From assembly GCF_900634415.1 (NCBI RefSeq), contig NC_041378.1:19480026-19544025 (forward strand): a stretch of DNA of 64,000 bases. The letters run 5' to 3'. Position 1 is the stretch's first letter. Each line of letters starts with the position of its first letter. Below, one piece after another: positions 12,675 to 24,681 of the stretch. The notes beneath the pieces were generated by a model. It was not told where the DNA came from. It was given only the letters and a program-made list of their open reading frames with translations, and did not search any database. This stretch comes from Cottoperca gobio. Lineage: Eukaryota > Chordata > Actinopteri > Perciformes > Bovichtidae. Made by a program: the position numbers and the translations under genes.

Positions 12675-13560
12675 TGATAAACTGCTACAGTCTCCCAGCT
12701 TGATTGCAGGTTTCCACTGATTTGTCTCTCGTGTGGAACAGCATGTCATGTACAAGTGTGTGTAACCTCATTACCAATTTAATCTGCCTGCTACCTCATT
12801 GTGCAACACATTTGGCTCACACTATCACTTCAAGTGCCTAAAATACATTAAGAGACACCAAAATAACTTGGGGAAAAAACAAATACATTTATAACTCTTC
12901 CCTGCAGCTCCTCACTAGCAGCCATCTGTTGTAGCTTTGGAATGCAACAGCGGCGCGCTGATACATTGTGGACACTCCATATTAAACTTATTTTTAATCC
13001 ATCCTTAATCTTTTTTTTATGTATTGCTTTAATGCAACCGAACCCAAGTAACTGTTACAGTTGCAATATTAATGTTTTCACGATACTGGCATGCATAATG
13101 TATGTTTTTGTACCATGACATATTATGCCACAATATGTCATCCCACTCTCCTATAAAAGTGTCGGGTTTGAACTCTCTCAAGCTGTCTTTTACTTGCACT
13201 ACTTATGCTGTATGAAGAACAACACGGTGAAGGTCTGTGGCGCATGCAGAGCTGTTGGAGTGAGATCAGGGAAGCAGAGAGGTGCAGGCACGAGGAGGAT
13301 ATGACCGCAGCATTTTCACTTCACTTTCAAGTGTCGCCATTCAGAAGAGTAGAAACACTTTGACTTTAGGCATGGTCGGGGAATACGACTCGCATACCAC
13401 TATTTTATAAGCCCACTTAAAATCTGGATATCTCAGCCTCTGCTCCATCTGCTCTGTTATTTTCTTCTATCTCTTGTGTGTCCCCACTTTATGGAACTGC
13501 AAAGCTTAATCACCAGAGAACCTTTATAATTTAGTTGGTGTCAATTCTGATTCTTATTCT
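10745..13560. other. Non-coding AT-rich stretch
   Basis: No gene recognised. 12000-12180 contains several TAATTA and ATTA homeodomain-type words and might be a regulatory element, but AT-rich DNA gives these by chance. Confidence 0.45.
12633..12669. repeat. (AT)n microsatellite
   Basis: Pure AT run of about 37 bp. Confidence 0.95.
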
Positions 13561-13599
13561 CACATTGTTTTGCACACACATGCTACAACATGGTGTGCC

Positions 13600-14020
13600 T
13601 TGTAACAGCACCTTATGTTATAACACTGTATTATGTAATAACTAGACAAAATGTCATATATGCAATACTTGCATTATGTAATAACCTTTAACCTGTAACA
13701 ACAACTTAATTCATAAAAATTGTTTCAACATTTTAGCAACAATTTTTATTTTATGAATCCAAGCATGAATCATACTAACTTAAAATATATTTTTTATATA
13801 CAATTAGATCCATAGATTAAAAGATCTATAGCAAAGACTAAATAAAGAGTTCCTATTCCTAGAAAATATAATGTGTACAGAAGATCATTGTGGTTGGTTA
13901 TTACATAATGTGTGTACTATTATAAGTTGGCAACTCCCAAATGTTGTAATAACCACTGCAATATGTAATATTTTTTTACAAAATGTGGGCACATGTATTG
14001 CATTTTGCGTTTAAGCTGTT
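13600..14020. repeat. Degenerate repeat built on TTATGTAATAAC
   Basis: The word TTATGTAATAAC occurs near 13631 and 13674, and its inverted form (GTTATTACATAA) near 13909. Related words ('ttgtaataacc', 'cttatgttataac') lie between. The spaced direct and inverted copies suggest an old MITE or dispersed repeat. No target duplication was found. Confidence 0.4.
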
Positions 14021-15885
14021 TATTACAAAATGCAGCAAATTAATATGAGCACTGGAGCAGTATTTAATATTTAGCGATACTTAGGCTCACAGAGTCGGAG
14101 CACATGTCGCAAGCTCAGTTTTGCTACAAAAATTCATTTTGAAAATGAATTGAGCCCGGCAACTGGAAGCGGGATCAGTTGGACACCCAGGGGGAGACTT
14201 CAGATGATGACATGACTCTCCGTCTCCTGAAACCCCAAAGATGGAGAACATGGAGTTTAATGGAAGCATGTTTTGTAACTGATGGATGCTTTCAGTGCAG
14301 GAGTAGTTGTTAATGTTGATGCCTGAGTGAAGCACAAATCTGTCAGTCAGGCACAGCCTACTTAAAATGACATCTGCCTGAAGCAAATTCCCACAAACAA
14401 GTGAGAGATTAAACACAATTGGGCTGGTGTTGTCAGGTCATATGATATGGTCCTCCTGTATGCTCACACAGCGGTTTGTATGATACATCACAAAACGTTA
14501 TTCCTCATTTGTTGCGCATTATCCCACGTACGTCAACACGTGTCTATTTCTGCTCATTACATGCATACAGTCTTTTCAAAATAAACTTCCATCTTCACAG
14601 GAAACAACTTGGTAAGGTTTAGGAACAAAGTCACGTGACAAATAGGTTTTGTGTTTCTGGACCCATCCATCCATCCGACCTTGTCCCTACGCAGACTTTG
14701 TGGCTGTTTATACTTCCTGGTTCAGAATTAGGATTACATAGGAATTGATTTGGTGGGATGTATATGAATCTCAGTGCATTACTTCTAATATGTATCACTA
14801 CTAACAGTGTATGAGAACAACCTGCCTGACTAAACAGTGAGCCACATACTGTACAGTAGATGTGATGTGGGGATGTGAGCTTTGGTAGATTTTAATCTCA
14901 GAAGTTCACTTTAAAATGACAACATTTAAATTTTTATAGATGTCTTTCCAGTTCACAAACCTGTAGTTTTTGCACTTTTTTAGTATTTCTTTAATGTCCA
15001 GTTATGTCTCTTATAGTAATCTGTTACAGGGTGGTCATTTGTACTGTTTTTGTATAATGAAAATGCACAGTATCAATCATCACACATAGGGGTAGGTTTG
15101 GTTCCTTAATAGAGACCTGATATATTCTTATAGAAAATGCAGTACTGTATTTGCATCTTTACCACAAATAACTGACCTTAGCTATGATTTTGACTGATTT
15201 TCAAATATTTTAGGACAATATTAACTGTAAACAAAAATTAGAGATGAATGTCAGCAGTACATGAGTTAAAACATACAAACACATTTGTATGGTTAAATAG
15301 AAAACCAGTTTAATTATGTCCTCAGAGTTTCTGTTAATGTGTGTATGTATACAGTGTAATTAATGTGTTCATGCACAGGGCTCACTAACACCACCAGACA
15401 ATGTATGTACCATCTCAGGCAAACTGGTTAAACAGATCAATGTACCTCTGTCCCCGTATTGTGGAATCTCTGCCTGCAGAAAGCAGGTCAAGTTATAAAT
15501 AGCTTTAATACCATCCTCTGTACTCTTATGTGCTTTAAATGAGCAGTGCGTGTGTGCACTGTGGCTCAACCGTGGATCCATTTGTATTGAATTAGTGTAT
15601 AAATAGGCCAGCGTGGCAATACACACATTAGACCTCACACAACCTATATTATTATATACATTTTTATTATTAACAAGTAACCAGAACAAGTAATCATTTT
15701 AGAATTGTTTATGATATTTGTTGGGGACTATTTCCAGCGGCATAATAATCCACATTTGGTTGCAACAATGTTTGTGAGATTGAGTCAAAATAATGTGTCG
15801 TAATAAAGGAACATGTCACCATCATTGAGCATGTGTTTTAATAATCAATAATGGAGCTCTATGGCACAGAGGAAGAAGATGAGGT
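14021..15885. other. Non-coding stretch with a possible CTAAC-type repeat
   Basis: Minus-strand open frames at 14087-14416 and 15369-15689 (about 106-109 codons) show no recognisable domain and are probably chance. 14510-14665 ('ggtaaggtttaggaacaaag') may belong to the diffuse repeat family noted at 4186. Nothing else is supported. Confidence 0.4.
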
Positions 15886-16035
15886 AGTGGTCTAGTGGTA
15901 CGTCTTCCAATTACAACACCTGAAGGTTGTGAGTTCAATACCAGGGCTGCCACCATTGTACCCCCGAGCAAGGCACCTAACCCTGAGCTGCTCCAGGGAG
16001 ATGTTCAGTCGTCTGCCAAATGACCTTTAATAGAA
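15886..16035 (+). mobile_element. tRNA-derived SINE (sense), same family as 6785-6965
   Basis: The tRNA-like head 'gtggtctagtggtacgtctt' has a box-A-like word. It is followed by 'ggttgtgagttcaatacc', a good match to a box-B promoter, then the core 'gagcaaggcacctaaccctg' with 'ctgctccaggga', and the tail 'gtctgccaaatgaccttta'. The internal RNA polymerase III boxes are better kept here than in the antisense copy. It is a dead insertion, not a tRNA gene, because no acceptor stem closes. Confidence 0.75.
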
Positions 16036-16615
16036 TTTTTTTAATAATATATCAGGTTTACACAAAATACTTACAACATATATTGTTAGTTTGTCTCTGC
16101 ACATGGGATATTTTCTAAAAATTTGAAAATAACCAGACTTCTCTTTCAGTTCCATTCTATTTAAATATGTTTTACTTCACAAAGACAGGAGCTAAAGGAC
16201 AGCTGAAGCACAAAGGTGATTGCATATATTTTATCGAAGGACGGATGCAAAACGTGCAATTAAGGTAGTAATTTCCTTCCATTTTTCTTTTCTTTAACAA
16301 AATAAGTTCCATATGAGAAAAACAAGCAAATTAGAAGAGGGAGAATGTATTATAGTTTAATTACATTAAGTCTTCACCACCTTCTGCCTTATCACTGGTA
16401 GGAAGGGGTTGCCAAATCTTCAGGATGGTGTTATCTCTTTAGTTAGTCTCCATATGAAGCACGTCCCTCAGATCCCTGAGCCACGACTGAGTTGGAGGAC
16501 TGGCCTCTGACTTCCTGTTTTGCATCTCTTTGTAGTTGTTTTACGTTTCTTTCTGGCCATTTTGAGTCTCTTCCTGGTTGGAACATGTCTCTTTAAGTGA
16601 CATTTTGTCGGTGAA
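16036..16615. other. Non-coding stretch with minisatellite-like fish sequence
   Basis: 16490-16600 has phrases such as 'ttttgcatctctttgtagtt', typical of a degenerate 20-30 bp dispersed minisatellite in fish. No gene was seen. Confidence 0.35.
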
Positions 16616-16675
16616 GGCCCTGACCCTTTGGGCCCTGACCCTTTGGGCTCTGACCCTTTGGGCTCTGACCCTTTG
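16616..16675. repeat. 15-bp tandem repeat, 4 units
   Basis: Four head-to-tail copies of GGCCCTGACCCTTTG (two read GGCTCTG...) are followed by a decayed fifth. On the minus strand they encode a Pro-Lys-Gly-Ser repeat inside a 97-codon open frame. I regard that frame as a by-product of the 15-mer, since the rest is low-complexity and basic. Confidence 0.9.
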
Positions 16676-16683
16676 GGCCCCTG

Positions 16684-17456
16684 CCCGGTAGGCCTGTGCA
16701 GTAATCCATCCTCGCACTGAAGTGCTAGTAAAAGGCCCACACTGGCTTTAAAAGGCAACATACTAATGCTGCATCTGATCGAATGTTACCAGGGACAGCA
16801 ACACCCCCTGCCTGAAATATTTTTCAGGTTGAGATAGACTGACACTGCTCCTCTTAATAAAATAAAGTTCCCGGCAGACAAAGTCCTCAGGTCTGATTTA
16901 ATCACTGACACTCTCCTTTAAGCCCCTTTTCCATCTATAATTAGAACCTTAAGTTGAGACCCTCGTCTGTTGGAGACTGGCTCTCTCAGTAAGGAAGAAG
17001 GAAATTAAGCAGGCATGGCTGCTTATCTTCACTTCTAGCTACATCAGTCACTCTTAGAGGGGAACACTACTGCCTTTTACCGTTAATGTCGCTTTGCAAC
17101 TGTGTCTGTGTACTTTCCCTTAACCCACTTTCAATTAGACATTTAAACATTTACACAGGACAGTGACACAGCAAACATGTATTTTAGATTCCTGGCGGGG
17201 ATGAAGGCAAAGCGGGCAATTTCTTTTGTTGTTAATAAAGTGAGTAGTCTACATTGTGTTATACTGTGAGCAATAATATTATAGCATTTATTTCATTATT
17301 CATGTTCTACTTCACTTTTAGTCATACGTTGACCCGTATTAATCTGAGTTTACGGAGGCTGCTTTGTGTTCAGATACAACGTTGATGTCAGTGGTGGATG
17401 TGTGTGTATTAGTATTAGAACTGAAGCAGCATGGCACTGTGTGGGGAGGGGTCTCC
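16684..17456. other. Non-coding stretch, nothing recognised
   Basis: No gene, RNA or repeat family supported. Confidence 0.4.
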
Positions 17457-17736
17457 CTGTAGCTCAGTGGTCGGGAACCTTTTTGGCTGGGAGAGCCATA
17501 AAAGCCAGATATTTTTAAATGTATTTCCTTGAGAGCCATATATTTAATAACATTGGTATCAGTGTTTCCCCTACCATTGTCTGTAATCCCCCCTCCCCTC
17601 CAACGGAACCCCGCGCCCCCCTGTGATTTTTATTTATTTAATAGTCACAACTTTTCACATTGAATAGCTCTTTTATTAAATAAACTAAACGCTTATGTTA
17701 TTTATCTAATGTATGTGCACGTTTCAGTGTTTACTG

Positions 17737-18665
17737 CACGGGTGGGTGTCAAACTCAAGGCCACAATTATATCCGGCCCGCGAGAGTATATAATTTCTCT
17801 ATCATAACTGGCCCACCGGTTTTGGTAATTAAATCAATGCATGGCACAACCACGGGAAAATACATGTTTGAGGAAGTATTTAAATGTGTGAATGAAATGA
17901 AACTGCCCCGGGACTGACGACAGACGGAGCCTGCGATGTGATGAAAAGAGCGGATTAGTGCAGGATGCGGGAGAAGATGCAGCGGGAGAACTGTGCAGGT
18001 GAGCTGACGGTGTATCACTGCATCACACACCAGGAAGCGCTGTGTAGTAAAGCTCTGGAGATGGAACATGTAATAAGCACCGTAACACAGACAGGAAACT
18101 TTATAAGAGTCAATGTAAGTCTTTTCCTGAGGAGATACATTCTGAACATGGCGGTGCGATGGCTGAGTCGAGGGAAAGTGCTGAATAGATTTTTCGAGTT
18201 GCGTGAGGAAATCTGGCCGTTTTTGGAAGCAAAGAGAAACACACCACAGATCTCTGGGACGATGTGAGCTGGCCTGTTTGTGCGACATAACGAAGCATCT
18301 CACTGTTAAACCTGCAGCTTCAGGGCCGTATGATCACGGACATGTATGATGCAGTGAGAGCGTTCCAAGCCGAGCTGCCTGTGGGAGACTCTGATGCAGA
18401 AGGAAACTTTGGTCACTACGTGTTTCCAAACACTGACAAACATCTCCACCTCTGTGTTCCCGACTGCGCATGAACTGCTCAGCAATCCGTTTGCAGTTGA
18501 CGTGGAAACACCACATGTGAACATCCAAATGGAGCTGATTGACCTCCAGTGTAATGACACACTCAAGGCAAAGTATGACTCTGTGGGCGCTGCACAGTTT
18601 CCAAGCTTCACCCCGAAACAAAGCCTTAATGTTGGCCCTCTCTGTGATTGAGTTTGACACCCCCG
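17737..18665 (+). mobile_element. Inner hAT, internally deleted, nested in the outer hAT
   Basis: It starts CACGGGTGGGTGTCAAACTC and ends TTGAGTTTGACACCCCCG, decayed forms of the CAGGGGTGTCAAACTCAA terminus of the element at 38476-40815. The 8-bp duplications GTTTACTG (17729-17736) and GTCTACTG (18666-18673) match at 7 of 8 positions, which proves insertion into the outer hAT. Beyond the left end the sequence jumps to the middle of the transposase near 17838, so the N-terminal half is deleted. The C-terminal dimerisation domain is also missing. Confidence 0.85.
17838..18640 (+). pseudogene. hAT transposase remnant (GTF2IRD2/ZBED-like)
   Basis: Fragments match the hAT transposase at 38.7-40.4 kb in order. 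They are a 'MHGTTTGKYMFEEVF' block, then 'MREKMQRENCAGELTVYHC', 'HQEALCSKALEMEHV', 'VRWLSRGKVLNRFFELREE', and finally 'LQCNDTLKAKYDSVGAAQ'. Several frameshifts and internal losses separate them, including the stretch around the second catalytic Asp and the C-terminal dimerisation region. It is not functional. Minus-strand open frames over the same interval (17767-18785) are shadows. Confidence 0.75.
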
Positions 18666-18727
18666 GTCTACTGCTTGCTTTGCGCAGTTTTTCCTCAGCT
18701 GTTTCGCGGAGGGCAGGGCTCCGCCCC

Positions 18728-18729
<2 letters not shown>

Positions 18730-18775
<46 letters not shown>
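18730..18775. repeat. (AC)n microsatellite inside the outer hAT arm
   Basis: This is a 46-bp AC run. The equivalent position in the 3128-3783 copy holds a shorter GT/GTAT run (about 3335-3354), so the repeat travels with the transposon and has changed length since. Confidence 0.95.
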
Positions 18776-18783
<8 letters not shown>

Positions 18784-18925
18784 ACAGTTAGTCAGAGACA
18801 GGGTGGAGGAAAGGAGAGGGGAGAACTAAAACAAATCCGCTGCTAAATGTTTGCGAGCCATATCGCGTCATCGAAAGAGCCATATATGGCTTGCGAGCCA
18901 TAGGTTCCCGACCCCTGCCATAGAG

Positions 18926-20344
18926 CTTAAAAGTAGCGAACAAAAACTGATTGCATTCTTCTTCAAATCTCCCTTATCCAATGACCAGTAAATGAGTGCA
19001 TGTGAAACACAAATATGGATTTCAACATTGTTGTGCTCATGTGAAACAGTGAGAATAGCAGATGCAGAACACAGGCCCACACACAGCAGTGTGCCATGAA
19101 TAGCAGTCACACGTGCTCCTCGCTGCGTGTACTGTACAGTATGTAGGTTGATTTCTTCCCCCACCATTAGCTTCACTTCAAAGCCTTTTTCTTCTTCTCT
19201 TTGCTGCTCCAGTCCCCTGGGCTCCTCCGTCCTCCTTTCAGGGTTTGCCTCATGTCAACAGCTATGCAGTGAGATCAATTACACAATGCATCTGTGTGAG
19301 CAAAATGACTATAAACAATCTCTGGCTGGGAGTTTGCACTCCCACACAACACTTCGTCATTAGGCTCACGTTATAACACAGCCTTTCAAACGGAAAAAAC
19401 TGTGAGCGTTTTTGCCACTACACAATTAACAACATGAATTGATTAAGTGGAAGGAGTCTCAAATTATTTCTGAAAATTCATGATCCTGTAAACTGGACTC
19501 TGCCGCCTTCAGCCAAGTTTGTAATCAGCAACTATAAAAAGCAGATAAGAAGAAGCAGGCCAACAACAAAACATAATGCCAGGCTAATGAAAGTCTCACT
19601 CCTTCTTTGGTTGTGTCCACTAAACAGAACCGACACAGACACAACCATCGTAAGCGTTGAGGAAAAGCACATCATGTCAAATGATATCCACGGCATGGCC
19701 AGCACAGACATATGAAGGTTACCCATAATAAAGCCCAGCATGTTATTTTTCTGTACTATAATTTAAACACTATTATTATTATTTTAAAAGAAAAATGATA
19801 GGGTTTCCAGCTTCCTTCACCACCTCCACAGCATAAAACCATAACATCCATATATTGCTGATTAACACACTGGGCTGGAGGATGCTGTGGCATGTCTCCT
19901 GCAGACCCTCCTTCAGAACTTGTGCTCCTTTGTCGTCTATGCCAGGGTTCTGTTCATTGGCCTGAGCTGCGCCCCATGCTACTTCACCGTGCTCGCTGTC
20001 ATTAACAGGAACAAACTCCTAAGACTCACACACAATCCCTCTAAAACCACTGGCATCTCTACTCCCAACCTCCAGCCCTCATTGACACATGCCATAGCAC
20101 ACGACCCCAGCCACCCTGAACTCATGCTTCACTCTCCTCCCATCTGGAAGCAAATCTCTCATCTTTATTTATTTTTTTTTAAAGATGCTACATTAAAAGC
20201 TTCTATCTTTCTATCTTGTGTAGGACACCACCTTGCCACATTCCCTGAGTCTGTTTGAGACAGTTTGTTTTTTAATAAGTTGTTTAGAATGACTGCTGTT
20301 GATGGAATTAGTGTTGTATAAATGTAAATTATACTGAATTAATC
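18926..20344. other. Non-coding stretch, nothing firm
   Basis: An open frame at 19887-20258 (123 codons, partly hydrophobic, Pro/His-rich later) follows a CTGCAG acceptor-like sequence but has no recognisable domain. Its end ('tcctcccatctggaagcaaa') faintly resembles the LPSG motif of LINE C-termini. I cannot support a gene. Confidence 0.35.
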
Positions 20345-20354
20345 AGGGACCCTT

Positions 20355-20597
20355 GAGTTCTGGAAAACTGTGCCAATGAAAAATATCCCAATGTCAAACA
20401 ATGTCAAGCTACTATCAATGTTTGGGTCAACATACGTCTGTGAGTCGGTGTTTTCTACCCTGAAACACGTGAAATCAAAGTATCCATCTGTTCTGACTGA
20501 CACACATGTGAAAGAATTGCTTCGAGTGACCACAACGGAATACAAGCCAGATTTGAGGAGGATTGTTCGAGGCAAGGAATGTCAGAAGTCCCACTAA
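20355..20597 (+). pseudogene. hAT transposase C-terminus (dimerisation domain)
   Basis: The peptide starts near 'EFWKTVPMKN' and contains 'LLSMFGSTYVCESVFSTLKH' followed by 'LTDTHVKELLRV', then ends in 'GKECQKSH' and a stop. This is the conserved C-terminal hAT dimerisation region (ST.VCE..FS pattern). The frame is open here, but the catalytic part is absent, so it is a 5'-truncated remnant. It differs from the 38.5-kb element (there 'RTYLCEQLFS'), so it belongs to another hAT subfamily. Confidence 0.8.
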
Positions 20598-20849
20598 TTT
20601 AAAGAAGCAACATGCATAGGAAGATAAAACAATTTATCCATTTTTTTTTACTAAGAGTTTGTGTGTGAGAGTGCACACAATGTTCATTGTTGATAATAAC
20701 TGGCCTCTGAATACTGGTAGGAGAGGTTTAATTCAATTTCTGTCAATATTATGGTGTGTGACATTTCCAATAAATCTGTCTGAGCAGAGCAGAGCTGTGT
20801 GTGTGTCTGTCTGTGTGAGGGTGTGTGTGTCTTTGGGAGGGAGGGTCTT

Positions 20850-20854
<5 letters not shown>

Positions 20855-20930
<76 letters not shown>
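20855..20930. repeat. (GT)n microsatellite, 38 units
   Basis: Uninterrupted 76-bp GT run within the hAT 3' region. Nearby GT/GAGA-rich sequence extends from 20797 to 20985. Confidence 0.97.
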
Positions 20931-20933
<3 letters not shown>

Positions 20934-21126
20934 GTTTTAGATTTTCATTTGTGTCTGTGTGAGAGAGAGGGGAGGAAGCGAGTGAGGGAGCACAGAGAAA
21001 GGCTGAGAACAAAAGAGAGAAGGAGATGTGACATCTGTGACTGTGTGTATGATGTGGCTCTTTGCAGTAACATAGTAACATTTTTGGCTCTTAACCTCTG
21101 ACTGGTTGGCCACCCCTGTCTTAGAA

Positions 21127-22160
21127 TATTAACAAATATAGAGATGCACTAATTACTTCTGGGCCTCTTCTGATTTCTGAATTTATTTAAACGCTGACCT
21201 GCGTCATTCAGATTCCGTTCAATCGTACGTTTATACATATCAGAGAAGACTTAGATAACATATTATTCTATCCTGTGTATGTAGACTATTCTTGATAGTC
21301 GACTACTTATTATCTAACACTATTTATGTATTTATTTATCTAATTATTGAAACAAAGCCATTTAATAAATCAGTTTCTATTTGCACAAATGTAAAGGTGT
21401 GTGTATGCCTGGGAATGGATTACAATAAGTGCCTGATTCAGTTAGTTGTTCCAAATGTTTTTAAGGTTCTTCCTCTGCATATTTTGTAATGGCAGGCGCT
21501 ACAAACTGCAGGTTTTATGTCTCCACTGTGAGTCACGCTACTGTCTTTGCGGCTGTGTGCGATACGTAAAACCATCATACCATCGCACGTGTGTAAATTT
21601 GACCGGCAAAAAATGGAAATATGAGACTGATCGGTCGTTGCATCTCTTCTCAATAATACTCATAACACAGGGGATTAAGAACTGGATCTGTCTGCATTTA
21701 AAGAAAATGAAGGAGCCAGCCACTATTTAAGTAAAATATTCAGTGAATTTCACATTTTTTGAATGATATCCCTTCCTATTTCATCGTCTCCGCTGACAAA
21801 GACCAAAAACAGTAAGAATGAATAGGTTAAAACTGTTATCTGTTCCCCTCCAGTGCCTGGTTGGGTGGCATGCATCTCTGGAGAGGGAGGCATTAATTAT
21901 GTCTAACAACAAAGGAGGCCGGGCTTTTTAGGAGCGTGACGGCAAGTATTTATCACTGATAAAACCGGAACATTAGTTGGAAAACAGGGCAACACTATCA
22001 AACACTTTAGTGAAATGTAACATTGTTCCAGGGCAGGCGCTCCGGCTCCTGAGGGCCGTCGATATTCACTCACCAATCCTCCCGGGACACACTGACTTTA
22101 CAAAGGACAGTTTAGAGAAATAGTGGCTAAAAATACCAAGAAACCCCAGATACAATAAAT

Positions 22161-22162
<2 letters not shown>
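21127..22162. other. Non-coding stretch, possible conserved element
   Basis: No gene was recognised. 21840-22080 is more GC-balanced than its surroundings ('tggcatgcatctctggagag', 'attaattatgtctaacaaca') and could be a conserved non-coding element; only cross-species comparison could tell. Confidence 0.35.

Positions 22163-22241
<79 letters not shown>
22163..22241. repeat. (GT)n microsatellite
   Basis: Uninterrupted 79-bp GT run. Confidence 0.97.
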
Positions 22242-22242
<1 letters not shown>

Positions 22243-24600
22243 ATAATGAGAGGGAACAGGGAATCAGCTGGCTGATTGGGCAGTGACGGGACAGAGCTCC
22301 ATTCATTAGGGAGCAGGATCAACACAACAACAGAGACCCTGAGAGGCGCCTGCTCTGCCAAAGCAAACAGGATTTGCTTTTTCATTCAATCTACCTGTTT
22401 TCCATGAAGTTAATTAAGGTACTCGGAACAGGAGAGACAAACAAAAGTAAAAGCATCCGGCCTTTGAGGCTCATGCAGGAGAGGCAGAGGCAGGTCTAAT
22501 TGGCTGAAGGGCCACAGTGCAGTGAGTGGCACTGTGTCAGCTGCGGCTCACCAGCACTGACACAGTAACCCTCTGATAGGCCTGCTAACAAAGAGGAAGG
22601 AGGCCAAAAAAAACACTTGACTCTTTCTTCTTCCTCCTCACTTCCTACTCTCTGCATGCATCAACCTCCCTCCACATTTCTTAGCTGGTTGTTTTTACTC
22701 TAACATTTCACACATACTGTAGACTGCACAGAACCATACTGAGCTTAACATGTTTGCATCACTATTCATGTCTAATACATTAATCATGATTAAATCAGCT
22801 AAGGAGTTCATTCAGTATAATTAAGCTGTCAAGTATAGTCTTGTGTGTGCAATACATACTGTACTTTATCTTTGCAGTTTTCTATTAATATCATTTATGG
22901 TTGTTTTTTTTACATATCTTCTTCTTTTACCTCGAATTCCATTGACATTTGTCTCTCCATGGCTGAAGAATGGCAATGGATTTCAATGCAAAGTGAATAC
23001 AAAAAAATATACAAACACTTGCATCAGATGTAAAAGCTGAGGGCTGAGAGTGTAACGTTTCATGGCCACATTGGAATGTGTCTCTGACTCCTCTGACACA
23101 TAGCTCAATGTCTCTATTGTCATATCTCTGCACCCTCCTGGCCATTCAATGTCCTACAGGGGCAACCCACCAAGACCAATACTGCAGGTTATTAACTGGG
23201 TATCAGACAGCAATTGCAGCCAAGGAATAAGCTGCTTATACTGAATGTTCACACAGTGAGCAGGCACAGCCTCATGAACTATTTAGATGAGAAAAGTATA
23301 TTCTGATTAAAAGCTGACATCTCAAAAGCTGCCACAGTTGTGTGACCTCATTTCAGGAAACAAAGACGTTTTTTTGTTAGCCTGGATAATCTGATTTGAG
23401 AGGCTCCGTATGTTACGTATGCGATGTTGTTTAAAGGAAAGATGGAATGAGTGCAGAGGCAGCACGAGGTTACTCGTTTACACCCACCCAATTTGGACCT
23501 GTACATGTTTACTGCAGTTTGTATTTTATTTATTATTTGATGCCAGTTTTGCTCTCATTTGGAAAGAAGACAATTTGACTTTCATTCATTTAGTTTTTCA
23601 AAGAGTTAATTTTGATTTATTTATTATTTTACAAATGTTGAAAGTATTCGTAAGTAAAGTATTTGTAAAGTATTTAATCAATTGTTTCACTCAGCACTCA
23701 TGTACAAATGTATATGCTATTCTATTGTAACTTCTTTATTATAAAGTATTCTATATTTATTGTTTTGAAGCTCTCCATTGTTTTTTTAATGATATTTTAG
23801 TTTCACGCATAAATTAAATATTTGCTGCTTAGAAATTCTGAAATACAAACATTTGCAGCGTTCCACTTTATTGTATCAATTTATATATAATGTGATTATA
23901 CCACATCAGTTGAGGTTGAAAGCGCTGGAAAAAAACAAGAAGCTCATCTCTGATTTGAGATTTTCAAACAGATTAACTGATAATGATTAAAAAATGATTA
24001 TTATAGTTGGAGCTCTATTTAGAATGAAGTGCAAGGTAAATGATGTGTGTCCAATGGACCTACAGAGCTAATCCTCTCTGGATCCTGAGTGTCTGTGGGC
24101 CAAATGCCAAAGCTCTGCTCATTTATTCATGATTACTGATCCCTTCTCGTATGGCCAACCCAATCCTGGCTCTGACAGGTCAGCACTCACAGAGCCAGAC
24201 AGCAGTCCCTGAAGACTGAGCTCAACAGCAGGCCAGAGGCTCATTTCCTGCCCTCTCCCCCCTCTCCCCCCCCCCCTCTGCACCTCTCACGCCTCTATGT
24301 GCCAGAAGTGTATGGTGGCCTCGTACAGACACTGTGTTTACACTGAGGTCAGCTGGGAGGATCATTTCAGCTTCTGTTTGGGTTTTGTTGATGGTAGCGT
24401 GGCATTCTCATTTGTCATACAACTAAATAGAATATTTTTTTCTTTCTTGTAGGGAGGACTAGATGACTATTCAACGATTCAAACTTAAGAGTCTAAGAGA
24501 AAATGTCTGAAACAAACAACCATTCCATTCAGGATAGATTCTTCTTTTTGATTCTGTTGTTAATAATGGGTGTTAATTTAACTTAATTTACTGGTGATAG
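22242..24600. other. Non-coding stretch, nothing recognised
   Basis: Open frames up to 106 codons (23410-23730) are AT-rich and hydrophobic by chance. 24250-24300 is a C/T-rich patch. 22490-22580 ('cagtgagtggcactgtgtca') has a short inverted 'cactg/cagtg' structure without clear meaning. Confidence 0.4.
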
Positions 24601-24681
24601 TTTGGTATAGTTTGGCTGTGGTGTTTGAGGTGTGTGTGGGGTTTTCTCTTGCCGGTGTCTCGCCGGTCTGCGTCTGACGCC

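Larger units (their letters stand above)
17465..18917 (+). mobile_element. Non-autonomous hAT carrying a second hAT (composite, longer copy)
   Basis: The outer ends are CAGTGGTCGGGAACCT at 17465 and its inverted partner AGGTTCCCGACCCCTG ending at 18917. The outer arms (17465-17728 and 18674-18917) match the reverse-oriented copy at 3128-3783. Between them lies an inner hAT with TGTCAAACTCAA termini. The right arm carries a (CA)n run. The outer 8-bp flanks (CTGTAGCT and CCATAGAG) do not match each other but both have central TA. The composite was probably moved by a transposase from elsewhere, because the element encodes only fragments. Confidence 0.85.
20345..21118 (+). mobile_element. 3' end of an hAT element, 5'-truncated
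   Basis: The element ends in 'actggttggccacccctg', the inverted form of the CAGGGGTGGCCAACC terminus common to a fish hAT family. It is followed by the flank TCTTAGAA, which again has central TA. Upstream it carries the last about 80 codons of the transposase and a long GT microsatellite in the 3' untranslated part. No matching left end was found, so the element is truncated or split. Confidence 0.8.

Noticed and set aside
14087..14416. 109-codon minus-strand open frame
   Set aside because: No homology I can recognise and no exon context.
15886..16035. Possible tRNA gene from good box A and box B words
   Set aside because: No cloverleaf closes, and a SINE core and L2-type tail follow.
16468..16761. 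97-codon minus frame with Pro-Lys-Gly-Ser repeats and a basic tail
   Set aside because: The repeat comes from the 15-bp tandem array, and the rest matches minisatellite-like fish DNA. No domain.
17767..18785. Several long minus-strand frames (159-178 codons)
   Set aside because: They run antisense to hAT transposase remnants and through the AC microsatellite.
19887..20258. 123-codon open frame after a CTGCAG acceptor-like site
   Set aside because: Composition drifts from hydrophobic to Pro/His-rich without a known fold. It may be a LINE fragment, but the motif match is too weak.
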